Of a stretch of 64,000 nt of DNA, positions 24,542 to 33,370 are shown one piece after another (position 1 is the stretch's first letter; every line of letters starts with the position of its first letter). The stretch is from assembly GCA_040757575.1 (NCBI GenBank), contig JBFLXA010000011.1:47764-111763 (forward strand). Direction: 5' to 3'. A program made the translations under genes and the position numbers. The notes beneath the pieces are model-generated. The model searched no databases, was not told the DNA's origin, and saw nothing but the letters and a program-made list of their open reading frames with translations. Origin of the DNA: PFJX01 sp040757575. Its GTDB lineage: Bacteria; Pseudomonadota; Gammaproteobacteria; Burkholderiales; Thiobacillaceae.

Positions 24542-24889
24542 ATGAACGCCACCACCGAAATGTCCCCCTTCAACTTCACCGACAGCGCCGCCAACAAGGT
24601 CAAGGCCCTGATCGAGGAGGAAGGCAATCCCGAACTGAAACTGCGCGTGTTCGTCACCGGCGGCGGCTGCTCCGGCTTCCAGTACGGCTTCACCTTCGAC
24701 GAAGTGACCAACGAAGACGACATGGTCATGCAGAAGAACGGTGTCACCCTGCTCATCGACCCCATGAGCATGCAGTACATGATGGGCGCCGAGATCGACT
24801 ACACCGAGGGCCTGGAAGGCGCCCAGTTCGTCATCAAGAACCCCAACGCCGTGTCCACCTGCGGTTGCGGTTCTTCCTTCTCCGTCTGA
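24542..24889 (+). CDS. erpA: Iron-sulfur cluster insertion protein ErpA
   Basis: 115 residues from the ATG at 24542, after AAGGAG. A-type carrier signature: cysteines C43 (GGGCSGFQYGF), C107 and C109 (CGCGSSFSV). The EEGNPELKLRVFVTGGG region is typical of ErpA rather than IscA. ErpA passes [Fe-S] clusters to apo-proteins such as IspG. An intrinsic terminator follows. Confidence 0.96.
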   Translation: MNATTEMSPFNFTDSAANKVKALIEEEGNPELKLRVFVTGGGCSGFQYGFTFDEVTNEDDMVMQKNGVTLLIDPMSMQYMMGAEIDYTEGLEGAQFVIKNPNAVSTCGCGSSFSV

Positions 24890-24907
24890 TCCAGGCGCAG
24901 ACAGGCA

Positions 24908-24930
24908 AAGGCGGCGGAAGCCGCCTTTTT
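24908..24930 (+). terminator. Rho-independent terminator after erpA
   Basis: The stem AAGGCGGC / GCCGCCTT with a short GAA loop is followed by a run of T residues ending at 24930, 20 bases after the erpA stop and just before yacG. Confidence 0.8.
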
Positions 24931-24946
24931 CATTTGGAGCAGGAGC

Positions 24947-25135
24947 ATGGAGAAAAAACCGACCCGGGTGGCCTGCCCCACCTGTGGCAAGCCCGTGGAC
25001 TGGGTGCCGGAAAACGCCTGGAAACCCTTCTGCAGCGAACGCTGCAAGCTCATCGATCTGGGGGAGTGGGCCACGGAAAAATACCGGGTGCCAACCCAGG
25101 CCCCCGATGGCCCGGATGATTACCCGGGCCAGTAG
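24947..25135 (+). CDS. yacG: DNA gyrase inhibitor YacG (zinc-binding)
   Basis: 62 residues with a C-x2-C (CPTCGKPVDW) and C-x3-C (PFCSERCKLIDLGEW) zinc knuckle, the full YacG pattern, after an AGGAG ribosome site. YacG binds GyrB and inhibits gyrase. Its 3' end overlaps the start of the DNA ligase gene by 29 bases in another frame. Confidence 0.93.
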   Translation: MEKKPTRVACPTCGKPVDWVPENAWKPFCSERCKLIDLGEWATEKYRVPTQAPDGPDDYPGQ

Positions 25136-25973
25136 GCTTTTATTGCGGGGCAGCCTGGCGCTGCTGCTGGCCTTGCCCTCGGGGGTAGGGGCGGAAGAAG
25201 TCCCTCTGCCCCTGATCCACGGTCTTGTCTATCAGGCCGGCATGGACCCGGCTCCCTACTGGGTCAGCGAAAAGCTGGATGGCGTGCGGGCCGTCTGGGA
25301 TGGCCGGCAACTGAAATTCCGCAGTGGCCGTCTCATTCAGGCTCCGGCCTGGTTTACCCGGGGGTTTCCCGACCAACCGATGGATGGGGAGCTATGGCTG
25401 GGACGGGGCCGGTTCGAGGCCTTGTCCGGCATTGTGCGCAAGGACTCGCCGGAGGATGCAGCCTGGTCCCAGGTGCAGTATCTGTTGTTCGATCTGCCCG
25501 GGGCGCCAGGCACTTTCAGCCAGCGGCTGGCGGCCATGGAACAGCTCGTGGCCCAGGCGGGGCTACCCCATCTTGGCCTGGTGCCCCAGTTCCGGGTCGG
25601 CAGCGAGGCGGAATTACGCAAAAAACTCGAAGAAGTCGTCGATGGGGGTGGCGAGGGTCTCATGCTGCACCGGGCGGACGCCCCCTATGTGGCGGGCCGC
25701 AACGGCGACGTTCTCAAGCTGAAGCCCTGGGATGATGCGGAAGCGGAAGTGGTGGCCCATCTGTCGGGACAGGGCCGGAACGCCGGCCGGCTGGGGGCCC
25801 TGCTGGTGCGGCTACCGGATGGCCGCACCCTGGTCATCGGTTCCGGGTTTTCCGATGCCCAGCGGGACGCGCCGCCGCCGGTGGGCAGCATCATCACCTA
25901 TCGGTATCGGGGCCTGAACGGCTCAGGCCTGCCCCGGTTCGCCACCTTCCTGCGGGTGCGCGATCCCCTGTAG
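25107..25973 (+). CDS. ligE: ATP-dependent DNA ligase with signal peptide (LigE type)
   Basis: 288 residues from the ATG at 25107 (another ATG at 25116 is possible); both lie inside yacG. A signal peptide covers residues 1-29 (LLLRGSLALLLALPSGVGA). The adenylation lysine is K56 in SEKLDGVRAVWDG; other ligase motifs are PMDGELWLG, GGGEGLMLH and VLKLKPWDDAEAEV, followed by a small OB domain. Such minimal exported ligases (LigE) occur in competent betaproteobacteria and Neisseria and are thought to seal nicks in incoming DNA in the periplasm. The 3' end overlaps the convergent SDR gene by 51 bases. Confidence 0.9.
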   Translation: MARMITRASRLLLRGSLALLLALPSGVGAEEVPLPLIHGLVYQAGMDPAPYWVSEKLDGVRAVWDGRQLKFRSGRLIQAPAWFTRGFPDQPMDGELWLGRGRFEALSGIVRKDSPEDAAWSQVQYLLFDLPGAPGTFSQRLAAMEQLVAQAGLPHLGLVPQFRVGSEAELRKKLEEVVDGGGEGLMLHRADAPYVAGRNGDVLKLKPWDDAEAEVVAHLSGQGRNAGRLGALLVRLPDGRTLVIGSGFSDAQRDAPPPVGSIITYRYRGLNGSGLPRFATFLRVRDPL

Positions 25974-26714
25974 CAGTTGTTCTCCGTGCAGGGTCGCGCC
26001 ACGCACCGTGCGGCTGTCCGGCCCCATGAGCCAGAGCAGGTGGGCAGCCAGGGCGTCGCAGGTGGGCAGGGCGTGTTTGTCTTCGCCGGGATGGGTCTTG
26101 GCCCGCTGGGGGGAATGGAGGGGGCCGGGAATCACCAGGTTGATGCGCGTCGGGGCATCGCTCCATTCATCTGCCTGGATGCGGAAATAGGCTTCCAGGG
26201 CGGCCTTGGACACGGCGAATCCGCCCCAGTAGGCCGAAGGAGTGTGGCCGTGGGTTTCCCCCACCAGGATCACGGAGGCGTCGGGGGCCCGTTCCAGCCA
26301 GGGTTCCAGGTTCCGGTTCAGGGCGGCGGGGGCGGCGCAATTGGCGCGGAAGAGGCTGATCCAGTCGGTGAGGTTTTCCTGGTTGAGGGGTTGCAGGGCC
26401 TCGAAATCCGCCGCGCAGTGGCAGATGCCGTGCAGGCGCCCGAACTGGTAACCCACCGCCTGGGCCAGACTTTCGAAGGCGCCGTCGCTGGCTGCCGCCA
26501 GGTCCATGGGGAAGATTGCCGGCAGGGACCCCCCGGCGGCGACGATTTCGTCGTAGACCTTCTCCAGCTTGTTCACCGTGCGTCCCAGCAGGATCACCGT
26601 GGCGCCGTGGCGGGCAAAGGCCAGGGCGGCGCTACGGCCCAGGCCCTGGCCTGCGCCGGTCACGAGAATGACGCGGTCCTTGAGAAGATCGGGGGGCGGG
26701 GTATAGGCGGGCAT
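25923..26714 (-). CDS. Short-chain dehydrogenase/reductase, YciK-like
   Basis: 263 residues. Rossmann start LLKDRVILVTGAGQGLGRSAALAFARHG, then GRLHGICHCAADF, the catalytic serine region SVILVGETHGHTP and YWGGFAVSKAALEAYF with the Y-x-x-x-K-like pattern displaced (Y-W-G-G-F-A-V-S-K, so Y and K are eight apart). It resembles YciK-type SDRs. Encoded 22 bases after hpnE on the same strand, so it may belong to the hopanoid operon, although YciK homologues are often linked elsewhere. Substrate unknown. Confidence 0.85.
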   Translation of the reverse strand: MPAYTPPPDLLKDRVILVTGAGQGLGRSAALAFARHGATVILLGRTVNKLEKVYDEIVAAGGSLPAIFPMDLAAASDGAFESLAQAVGYQFGRLHGICHCAADFEALQPLNQENLTDWISLFRANCAAPAALNRNLEPWLERAPDASVILVGETHGHTPSAYWGGFAVSKAALEAYFRIQADEWSDAPTRINLVIPGPLHSPQRAKTHPGEDKHALPTCDALAAHLLWLMGPDSRTVRGATLHGEQLLQGIAHPQEGGEPGQA

Positions 26715-26736
26715 GGGGGTGGGCGATGGAGAAAAG

Positions 26737-28020
26737 CTATTCGGGGTCGGCCAGGATCAGACGCGCGCATTGTACGCCGCTGCGCACCGCACCTTCGAGG
26801 GTGGCCGGGTAGGGGCCATCGGTGTAGTCGCCGGCCAGAAACAGGCCGGGCAGGGGGGTGGCATTGCCGGGACGGTCCATGCCAGGGCCACAGGTGTAGG
26901 TGGCCCGTTTTTCAGTGATCACCTTCCAGTCCAGCAGGCGGGGCAGGGGCCCCAGGCTGGATTCCAGCAGTTTCAGATAGTGGGCCAGCAGGTCTGTCTG
27001 GGCCAGGGTCAGGTGGGGGCCTTCCGCGCTTTCGACGATGCTGACCACGCCGGGCCCCAGGTCGTTGCGCTCAAAGGCCCAGGGGGCGTGGCCCGGCCCC
27101 AGGCCCAGGAGGGGAAGGGGGAAGACGGGGGGCGTTGTGAAGCGCAGCCACAGGGTGAGGATGGGCTGCCAGGTGAAACGGGCCAGCTGGGCTCGCACCG
27201 GGGCCAGTTCCGGCAAGGCCCGGGTGAGGTCGCTGATCTGACCCGGGTGGCTGGCCAGCACCACCCTGAAGAAGACACGGTCCGGCCCTTCCAGGAGAAA
27301 GCCCTGATCCAGCCGGCGCAGGGTCTCCACCCGGCTGGACAGATGTACTTCCGCCCCCACCTGCCGCAGGTGGGCGGCGGCCGCCGCCGGCACCAGGCGT
27401 CCCAGGTCGGCACGGTTGAGAAGCAGGTCGCTGTCTTCCCGCTGGCCCATGAGGCTGTCCCGCAGCACGTTGCAGAATACCTGGGCCGAGGCCAGCTCCA
27501 GGGGGGTGTTGAGGGCGGCAATGCAGATGGGGCCCCACAGCTTGTCCACCAGGGATGTGGGCTGGCGCGCGAGAAGCTGGGTCGCGCTCTGGTCCTGTGC
27601 CAGCCGGAAGGCCCGGCGTTTCAGGCCTTGCATGAAGCCCACGGCGGCCAGCTTTTCCGTCCAGGAGAGACCCTGGGCCCCGAGCAGGCCCGCCGCCAGG
27701 TGCAGGGGGGCGGGCAGGCGGGGCAGGGCCAGGCGGAAGCCGGGTACCCGCAGGTCCAGGGGGCGGCGCTCGATGAGGTCGCCGGTGCCAAGCTGGTCCA
27801 GCAGTGCCAGGGTGGCGCGGTAGGCCCCCACCATCAGGTGCTGGCCGTTGTCCACGGTCAATTCGTTCCAGGCCACGGCCCGGGCCCGGCCCCCCAGTTG
27901 CCGGGCGGATTCGAACAGGCATACCGGCACGTTTGCCCGGGCCAGTGTCACGGCGCAGGCCAGGCCGGCCCAGCCGCCGCCGACGATGGCGACGGGGGGC
28001 GGGCCGGGTGGCCGACTCAC
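26737..28020 (-). CDS. hpnE: Hydroxysqualene dehydroxylase HpnE
   Basis: 427 residues from a GTG at 28020 that overlaps the hpnD stop as GTGA; another GTG at 28050 would add ten residues. The FAD-binding start VAIVGGGWAGLACAVTLARANVPVCLFESARQLGGRA and the C-terminal GLFLAGDYTDGPYPATLEGAVRSG are typical of squalene-associated FAD-dependent desaturases. HpnE reduces hydroxysqualene to squalene, the last of three HpnC-D-E steps from farnesyl diphosphate. The squalene-hopene cyclase gene is not in the window. Confidence 0.93.
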   Translation of the reverse strand: MSRPPGPPPVAIVGGGWAGLACAVTLARANVPVCLFESARQLGGRARAVAWNELTVDNGQHLMVGAYRATLALLDQLGTGDLIERRPLDLRVPGFRLALPRLPAPLHLAAGLLGAQGLSWTEKLAAVGFMQGLKRRAFRLAQDQSATQLLARQPTSLVDKLWGPICIAALNTPLELASAQVFCNVLRDSLMGQREDSDLLLNRADLGRLVPAAAAAHLRQVGAEVHLSSRVETLRRLDQGFLLEGPDRVFFRVVLASHPGQISDLTRALPELAPVRAQLARFTWQPILTLWLRFTTPPVFPLPLLGLGPGHAPWAFERNDLGPGVVSIVESAEGPHLTLAQTDLLAHYLKLLESSLGPLPRLLDWKVITEKRATYTCGPGMDRPGNATPLPGLFLAGDYTDGPYPATLEGAVRSGVQCARLILADPE

Positions 28021-28856
28021 GGCCGCATCCAGGTCTTCCAGGCCAGCCACAGCTTGCGCAGGGGGGTGAGGGCGTAGCGTCGGTCCAGCACCTGGAAGCC
28101 GTCGGCGCGGATTTCCAGCAACAGGGCGTGGTAGATGGCGGCCATGATCAGCCCTGGGCGCTGGGCCTTGCGGTCCTGGGGCGGCAACAGGGCCAGGGCG
28201 GCGTCATAGGTTTCCAGGGCCCGCTGGCACTGGAACTCCATGAGCCGGGAAAAGGCCTCGGAGTAGCGGGCCTGGAGCAGGTCGGCCTCCGGCACGCCGA
28301 AGCGGGCCAGTTCGTCCTGGGGTAGGTAGATACGGCCCCGGCGGGCATCCTCGCCCACGTCCCGGAGGATGTTGGTCAGCTGGAAGGCCAGGCCCAGCCG
28401 GTTGGCGTATTTCAGCGTGGCCCGGTCGGTCATGCCGAAGATCTGGGCAGCCACTTCCCCCACCACCCCGGCCACCCGGTGGCAATACAGGTTGAGTTGC
28501 TTGAAATCCGGGTAACGCACGACCCCCAGGTCCATTTCCATGCCGTCGATCACCGCTTCGAAGGACTCCTGGGGCAGGCCGTAGGCGTTTACGGCGTCTT
28601 TCAGGGCCAGGGTGACCGGGTGGCCGGGCTGACCGGCATAGAGACGGCCGATCTCGTCCCGCCACCAGGCCAGCTTGACCCGGGCCACCTGGGGGTCGTG
28701 GCATTCGTCGGCGATGTCGTCCACCTCCCGGCAATAGGCATAGAAGGCAGTGATGGCCTGGCGCCGCCGGGGTTCCAGGAAGCGGAATGCGTAATAGAAG
28801 CTGGAGCCGCTGGCAGCGGCCTTATCCTGGCAGTAGGTGTGGGGGTCAATGGCCAC
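28017..28856 (-). CDS. hpnD: Presqualene diphosphate synthase HpnD
   Basis: 279 residues. Trans-isoprenyl-synthase head-to-head motifs: FYAYCREVDDIADE (first Asp-rich site) and FQLTNILRDVGEDARRGRIYLPQDEL (second). HpnD joins two farnesyl diphosphates to presqualene diphosphate. The start overlaps the hpnC stop by 11 bases and the stop overlaps hpnE, so the three genes are tightly coupled. Confidence 0.95.
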   Translation of the reverse strand: MAIDPHTYCQDKAAASGSSFYYAFRFLEPRRRQAITAFYAYCREVDDIADECHDPQVARVKLAWWRDEIGRLYAGQPGHPVTLALKDAVNAYGLPQESFEAVIDGMEMDLGVVRYPDFKQLNLYCHRVAGVVGEVAAQIFGMTDRATLKYANRLGLAFQLTNILRDVGEDARRGRIYLPQDELARFGVPEADLLQARYSEAFSRLMEFQCQRALETYDAALALLPPQDRKAQRPGLIMAAIYHALLLEIRADGFQVLDRRYALTPLRKLWLAWKTWMRP

Positions 28857-29718
28857 AACTGCCTCCGCAGGTACCGCTGCTGCTTTGTTTCTTGCCGGGG
28901 AACAGGGCCTTCCAGACTATGCCCGGCCAATCCCGGGCTTCCAGGGTGGGGCGCTGGTGGAACACGTCTCCCTGGCAGGCGTGGAGTTTTTCCAGGATGC
29001 GGCTGCCCCCCAGAATGATGAGCCGCATCTCCAGGCCGATGCGTCCGGGCAGGGCCCGTCCCAGTGGGGCGCCGGCCTGGAGCATGCGGCGAGTGCGCTC
29101 GATTTGGATCTTCATGAACTGCTGCCAGAGGCCGTCCACCCGGCCGGCGGCGATCTGGGCTTCACTGATGCCGAACCGGGCCATCTCGTCCTGGGGCAGG
29201 TAGACCCGTCCCTTTTCCCAGTCCCGGGCCACGTCCTGGAGGAAATTGATGAGTTGCAGGGCCGAACAGATGCCGTCCGACCAGGCCAGCTTGCGGGGAT
29301 CGTCAACGCCATAGAGGGCCAGCAGCAGGCGGCCGATGGGATTGGCGGAGCGGCGGCAATACTGCATCACTTCGCCGAAATCGGCGTAGCGGGTCTTCGT
29401 GCAGTCCTGCTCGAAGGCGCTGAGCAGGTCATGGAAGGGCTGGAAGGGCAGACGATGGGTGCGGATGTGGGGTGCCAGGGCCTGGAAGACCGGGTGATCC
29501 ACTGTTTCGCCCCGTTCCAGTGCATGCAGGTGGGCGTGGTACTCGGCCAACCGGGCCAGGCGCCATTCGGTGGGGTGATCCCCTTCATCGGCAAAGTCGT
29601 CCGCTGTGCGGGCAAATGCATAGATGGCGCGCACTGGCACCCGCAAGCGGGCGGGGAGGGCCAGGGAAGCCACGGGGAAGTTCTCGTAGTGGCCGACGGT
29701 GTGGGTGGCTGTTTGCAT
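28846..29718 (-). CDS. hpnC: Hydroxysqualene synthase HpnC
   Basis: 290 residues from the ATG at 29718 (MQTATHTVGHYENFPVASLALP); an in-frame ORF extends upstream but the family begins here. The motifs IYAFARTADDFADEGD and LQLINFLQDVARDWEKGRVYLPQDEM are diagnostic. HpnC converts presqualene diphosphate to hydroxysqualene. It is first in the operon, divergent from tRNA-Leu. The C-terminus (SSSGTCGGSCGH) carries two cysteines and a histidine of unknown relevance. Confidence 0.95.
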   Translation of the reverse strand: MQTATHTVGHYENFPVASLALPARLRVPVRAIYAFARTADDFADEGDHPTEWRLARLAEYHAHLHALERGETVDHPVFQALAPHIRTHRLPFQPFHDLLSAFEQDCTKTRYADFGEVMQYCRRSANPIGRLLLALYGVDDPRKLAWSDGICSALQLINFLQDVARDWEKGRVYLPQDEMARFGISEAQIAAGRVDGLWQQFMKIQIERTRRMLQAGAPLGRALPGRIGLEMRLIILGGSRILEKLHACQGDVFHQRPTLEARDWPGIVWKALFPGKKQSSSGTCGGSCGH

Positions 29719-29903
29719 GGGGCGTAGTTTACCGGTGCCGGGTGGCCCATGCAGGGCCTGACAGGCAGTGTGTTGTGGGTTGTGGCACAAGCGGGGGCGC
29801 AGGACACGCATTCCGACATGAATTCCACCCTGGTCCAGAAGCGTGGATGGGGAAATCCCCCCACCTGCCCCGTGATAAAATGCGCGCGCGTTTTAAGTGC
29901 ATG

Positions 29904-29988
29904 GCGGACGTGGCGGAATTGGTAGACGCACTGGATTTAGGTTCCAGCGCCGCAAGGTGTGGGGGTTCGAGTCCCTTCGTCCGCACCA
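29904..29988 (+). tRNA. tRNA-Leu (anticodon UAG)
   Basis: A complete 85-base cloverleaf: acceptor GCGGACG (29904) pairing with CGTCCGC (29978-29984), discriminator A and encoded CCA at 29986-29988. The anticodon stem CTGGA/TCCAG encloses loop TTTAGGT with anticodon TAG. A long variable arm and TTCGAGT T-loop fit a class II leucine tRNA. Confidence 0.97.
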
Positions 29989-30032
29989 TGGCCTGTTTAT
30001 TGCTAGATATTCTGTAAGTACAAGGAAAACCC

Positions 30033-31319
30033 ATGACTGCAACCGTAGAAACCCTGGATGGCCTGACCCGCCGTGTGAGCCTGAGTCTTGACAAGGCCAA
30101 GGTGGAATCCGAGGTGAACAAGCGCCTGGCGCGCATCGCCAAGACCGTGCGCCTGGATGGCTTCCGTCCCGGCAAGGCCCCCATGAAGATGGTTGCCGCC
30201 CGCTATGGCCAGGAAATCCAGGGCGAAGTGCTGAGCGACGCCCTCCAGGATGCCTTCTCCGACGCCATGAATGCCAACAAGCTGGCCGTGGCCGGCTACC
30301 CCCGCTTTGCCCCGGCGGCGGAGGGCGCTTTTACCGCCACCTTCGAGGTGTTCCCGGAAATCACCCTGGGCGATATCTCCCAGATCAAGGTGACCCGCCC
30401 CATGGTAGAGGTGTCTGACGCCGATGTGGACCGTACCCTGGACGTGCTGAAGAAGCAGCGGGTCCAATACCACGCTGTGGACCGGGCTGCCCAGGAGGGT
30501 GACCGGGTGCACATCGATTACCTGGGCAAGATCGATGGCGAGGTGTTCCAGGGCGGCGAGGCCAAGGATTTTCCCGTGATCCTCGGCGAGGGTCGCACCC
30601 TGAAGGACTTTGAAGGCAATCTCCTGGGCATGAAGACGGGCGAGAGCAAGACCTTCGACGTGGCCTTCCCTGCAGATTATTTCGCCAAGGAACTGGCCGG
30701 CAAGACCGCCACTTTCGAAGCTACCGTGAAAGCCGTCCACGAGGCCAAGCTGCCGGAAGTGGACGATGCCTTTGCCGCCACCATGGGTGTGCATGAGGGG
30801 GGTGTGGCCAAGCTGCGTCAGGAAGTGGCCACCAATCTGAGTCGGGAGGCCAAGCGCAGGATTCAGGCCAAGGTGAAGGAGCAGGTGCTCAACGGCCTGC
30901 TGGAGACCACGCCTTTCGAGGTGCCTTCCACCCTGGTCATCCTGGAGCGACGTGCCCTGCATGAAAAGGCGGTCAACGACCTGAAGGCCCGGGGCATGAA
31001 GGAAGCGGACATCAAGATGAACGATGACATCTTCGAACCCCAGGCCAAGCGCCGGGTTTCCCTGGGCTTGCTGATGGACCACATCGTCAGCAGCCAGGGC
31101 CTCAAGGCCGCCGACGACCAGGTTCGTGCCCTGGTGGAAGAGTTTTCCCAGAGCTACGAGGATCCGGCTGAAGTGGTGGCCTGGTATTACCAGGATGCCG
31201 CCCGCCTGAAGGAAGCCAAGGCCCTGGTACTGGAAGAGAACGTGGTGAACTGGGTGCTGGAAAAGGCTCAGGTCACCGATGAATCCACTACCCTTGAAAA
31301 ACTGATGGGGAATGCCTGA
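30033..31319 (+). CDS. tig: Trigger factor (ribosome-associated chaperone)
   Basis: 428 residues. The N-terminal ribosome-binding domain has the GFRPGKAP signature (LDGFRPGKAPMKMV); the central FKBP-type PPIase domain spans about 165-245 (GDRVHIDYLGKIDGEVFQGGEA); the helical C-terminal chaperone domain follows. Trigger factor binds near the exit tunnel and folds nascent chains. It heads tig-clpP-clpX-lon; the stop overlaps clpP as TGATG. Confidence 0.97.
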   Translation: MTATVETLDGLTRRVSLSLDKAKVESEVNKRLARIAKTVRLDGFRPGKAPMKMVAARYGQEIQGEVLSDALQDAFSDAMNANKLAVAGYPRFAPAAEGAFTATFEVFPEITLGDISQIKVTRPMVEVSDADVDRTLDVLKKQRVQYHAVDRAAQEGDRVHIDYLGKIDGEVFQGGEAKDFPVILGEGRTLKDFEGNLLGMKTGESKTFDVAFPADYFAKELAGKTATFEATVKAVHEAKLPEVDDAFAATMGVHEGGVAKLRQEVATNLSREAKRRIQAKVKEQVLNGLLETTPFEVPSTLVILERRALHEKAVNDLKARGMKEADIKMNDDIFEPQAKRRVSLGLLMDHIVSSQGLKAADDQVRALVEEFSQSYEDPAEVVAWYYQDAARLKEAKALVLEENVVNWVLEKAQVTDESTTLEKLMGNA

Positions 31320-31960
31320 TGAGCGATTTCATGAAGAATGCCGGCTGGACCCAGCCGCCCTCGGACCTGGGGTATATCCCCATGGTGGTGGAGCAGAGCG
31401 GCCGGGGCGAACGGGCCTACGATATCTACTCCCGCCTGTTGCGGGAGCGGGTGGTATTCCTGGTGGGGCCGGTGAACGACATGACCGCCAATCTGGTTGT
31501 GGCACAGTTGCTGTTCTTGGAATCCGAGAATCCGGACAAGGACATCCACCTGTACATCAATTCCCCGGGTGGTGCCATCACCGCCGGCATGGGCATCTAC
31601 GACACCATGCGCTTCATCAAGCCCGATGTGTCCACCCTGTGCGTGGGCCAGGCTGCCAGCATGGGTGCCTTCCTGCTTTCCGCCGGTGCCAAGGGCAAGC
31701 GCTATGTGCTGCCCAACTCCCGGGTGATGATCCATCAACCCCTGGGCGGCTTCCAGGGCCAGGCCACAGACATCGAGATCCACGCCAAGGAAATCCTCTA
31801 CCTGAAACAGCGCCTCAACACGCTGCTTGCAGAACACACCGGCCAGAGCCTGGAAACCATCGAGCGGGACACCGAGCGGGACAATTTCATGAGTGCGGAA
31901 TCCGCAGTGGCTTACGGCCTGGCTGACAAAGTGCTGGTCAGCCGGAATGATGGCCTGTAA
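31319..31960 (+). CDS. clpP: ATP-dependent Clp protease proteolytic subunit
   Basis: 213 residues. Catalytic serine S114 lies in GQAASMGAF and histidine H139 in MIHQPLGG; the aspartate lies in the IERDTERDNF segment. LYINSPGGAITAGMGIYDTM is the typical ClpP core. It forms the 14-mer peptidase worked by ClpX, encoded 40 bases downstream. Start overlaps the tig stop. Confidence 0.98.
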   Translation: MSDFMKNAGWTQPPSDLGYIPMVVEQSGRGERAYDIYSRLLRERVVFLVGPVNDMTANLVVAQLLFLESENPDKDIHLYINSPGGAITAGMGIYDTMRFIKPDVSTLCVGQAASMGAFLLSAGAKGKRYVLPNSRVMIHQPLGGFQGQATDIEIHAKEILYLKQRLNTLLAEHTGQSLETIERDTERDNFMSAESAVAYGLADKVLVSRNDGL

Positions 31961-32000
31961 ACTTGAGTGAAATGATCGGGTATTAAGACAGGGTAGAGCC

Positions 32001-33263
32001 ATGGCTGACAAGCAGGACGACGACAAACTCCTTTACTGCTCCTTCTGCGGCAAGAGCCAGCACGAGGTGCGCAAGCTCATCGCTGGCCCGTCGGTGTTCA
32101 TCTGCGACGAGTGCGTGGATCTATGCAACGACATCATCCGGGAAGACATCGGCAAGGATCCGGAAAAGGTCTCTGGTGAGAAGCTGCCCACCCCCCAGGA
32201 AATCCGCGACGTGCTGGACCAGTACGTCATTGGCCAGTTCATGGCCAAGAAGGCCCTGGCCGTGGCGGTGTACAACCACTACAAGCGCCTGCGCCAGCCG
32301 GGGGGCGGCAAGGAGGAGGAGGTTGAACTGGCGAAGAGCAACATCCTGCTCATCGGCCCCACCGGTTCCGGCAAGACCCTGCTGGCTCAGACCCTGGCCC
32401 GCCTGCTGAACGTGCCTTTCGTGATGACGGATGCCACCACCCTCACGGAAGCCGGTTATGTGGGCGAGGACGTGGAAAACATCATCCAGAAGCTGCTGCA
32501 GAAGTGCGACTACGACGTGGAGAAGGCCAAGAACGGCATTGTCTACATTGACGAGATCGACAAGATTTCCCGCAAGTCCGACAACCCCTCCATCACCCGG
32601 GACGTATCCGGTGAAGGCGTGCAGCAGGCCCTGCTGAAGCTCATCGAAGGCACGGTGGCTTCCATCCCTCCCCAGGGCGGGCGCAAGCACCCCAACCAGG
32701 AATACATCCAGGTGGATACCACCAACATCCTGTTCATCGTCGGTGGCGCCTTCAGCGGCCTGGAACGGGTGATCCGCAACCGTACCGAGAAATCCGGCAT
32801 CGGTTTCGGCGCCGAGGTGAAGTCCAAGGACAACCGCAAGGACCTGGGCGAAGTGTTCAAGATGGTGGAGCCGGAAGACCTCATCAAATACGGCCTCATC
32901 CCTGAATTCGTCGGCCGCCTGCCGGTCATTGCCACCCTGGAAGAGCTTGACGAGAAAGCCTTGGTGCGCATTCTCACGGAGCCCAAGAACGCCCTGGTCA
33001 AACAGTTCCAGAAGCTGTTCAAGATGGAAGGTTCCGAACTGGAGTTCCGGGAAGAGGCCCTGCTGGCCATTGCCAGCCGCGCCCTGAAGCGCAAGACCGG
33101 TGCCCGGGGCCTGCGCTCCATCATCGAACATGCCCTGCTGGACATCATGTTTGAACTGCCTGACATGAAGGATGTCAACAAGGTGGTGGTGGACGAGAAG
33201 GCCATCTCCGGCGAGGGCAAGCCCTTGCTTTTGTATGCCGAGCAGGCCAAGGCCGCCGGTTGA
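32001..33263 (+). CDS. clpX: ATP-dependent Clp protease ATP-binding subunit ClpX
   Basis: 420 residues. The N-terminal zinc-binding domain (YCSFCGKSQHEVRKLIAGP ... ICDECVDLC) has four cysteines. The AAA+ module has Walker A GPTGSGKT, Walker B VYIDEIDKI, the RDVSGEGVQQALLKL pore region and the IGF loop for ClpP docking (EKSGIGFGAEV). ClpX unfolds substrates and feeds ClpP. Confidence 0.98.
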   Translation: MADKQDDDKLLYCSFCGKSQHEVRKLIAGPSVFICDECVDLCNDIIREDIGKDPEKVSGEKLPTPQEIRDVLDQYVIGQFMAKKALAVAVYNHYKRLRQPGGGKEEEVELAKSNILLIGPTGSGKTLLAQTLARLLNVPFVMTDATTLTEAGYVGEDVENIIQKLLQKCDYDVEKAKNGIVYIDEIDKISRKSDNPSITRDVSGEGVQQALLKLIEGTVASIPPQGGRKHPNQEYIQVDTTNILFIVGGAFSGLERVIRNRTEKSGIGFGAEVKSKDNRKDLGEVFKMVEPEDLIKYGLIPEFVGRLPVIATLEELDEKALVRILTEPKNALVKQFQKLFKMEGSELEFREEALLAIASRALKRKTGARGLRSIIEHALLDIMFELPDMKDVNKVVVDEKAISGEGKPLLLYAEQAKAAG

Positions 33264-33294
33264 TGTCGTGTGTTTGTTTGGCCGCCCCGCTGTC

Positions 33295-33322
33295 TTGAAA
33301 TTCAGGATAGCGGCCTGAGATA
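33295..33322 (+). promoter_or_regulatory. Sigma32-like heat-shock promoter upstream of lon
   Basis: CTTGAAA at 33295-33301 is a perfect -35 element for sigma32; after 13 bases CCTGAGAT (33315-33322) matches the -10 CCCCATNT at five of seven fixed positions. It lies about 49 bases before the lon ATG, where heat-shock promoters of lon are known in other proteobacteria. A GGCCGC/GCGGCC inverted pair (33281-33286 and 33311-33316) overlaps it and may also be the clpX 3' hairpin. Confidence 0.6.
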
Positions 33323-33370
33323 CGTCCCTCTTGATCGCGAGGATGGGCGGATTGCCCACCGGAGAAACTA

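Noticed and set aside
31961..32000. Promoter directly before clpX (TTGAGT ... TATTAA)
   Set aside because: The spacer is only 12 bases, too short for sigma70, and no sigma32 -10 is present; co-transcription with clpP is more likely.
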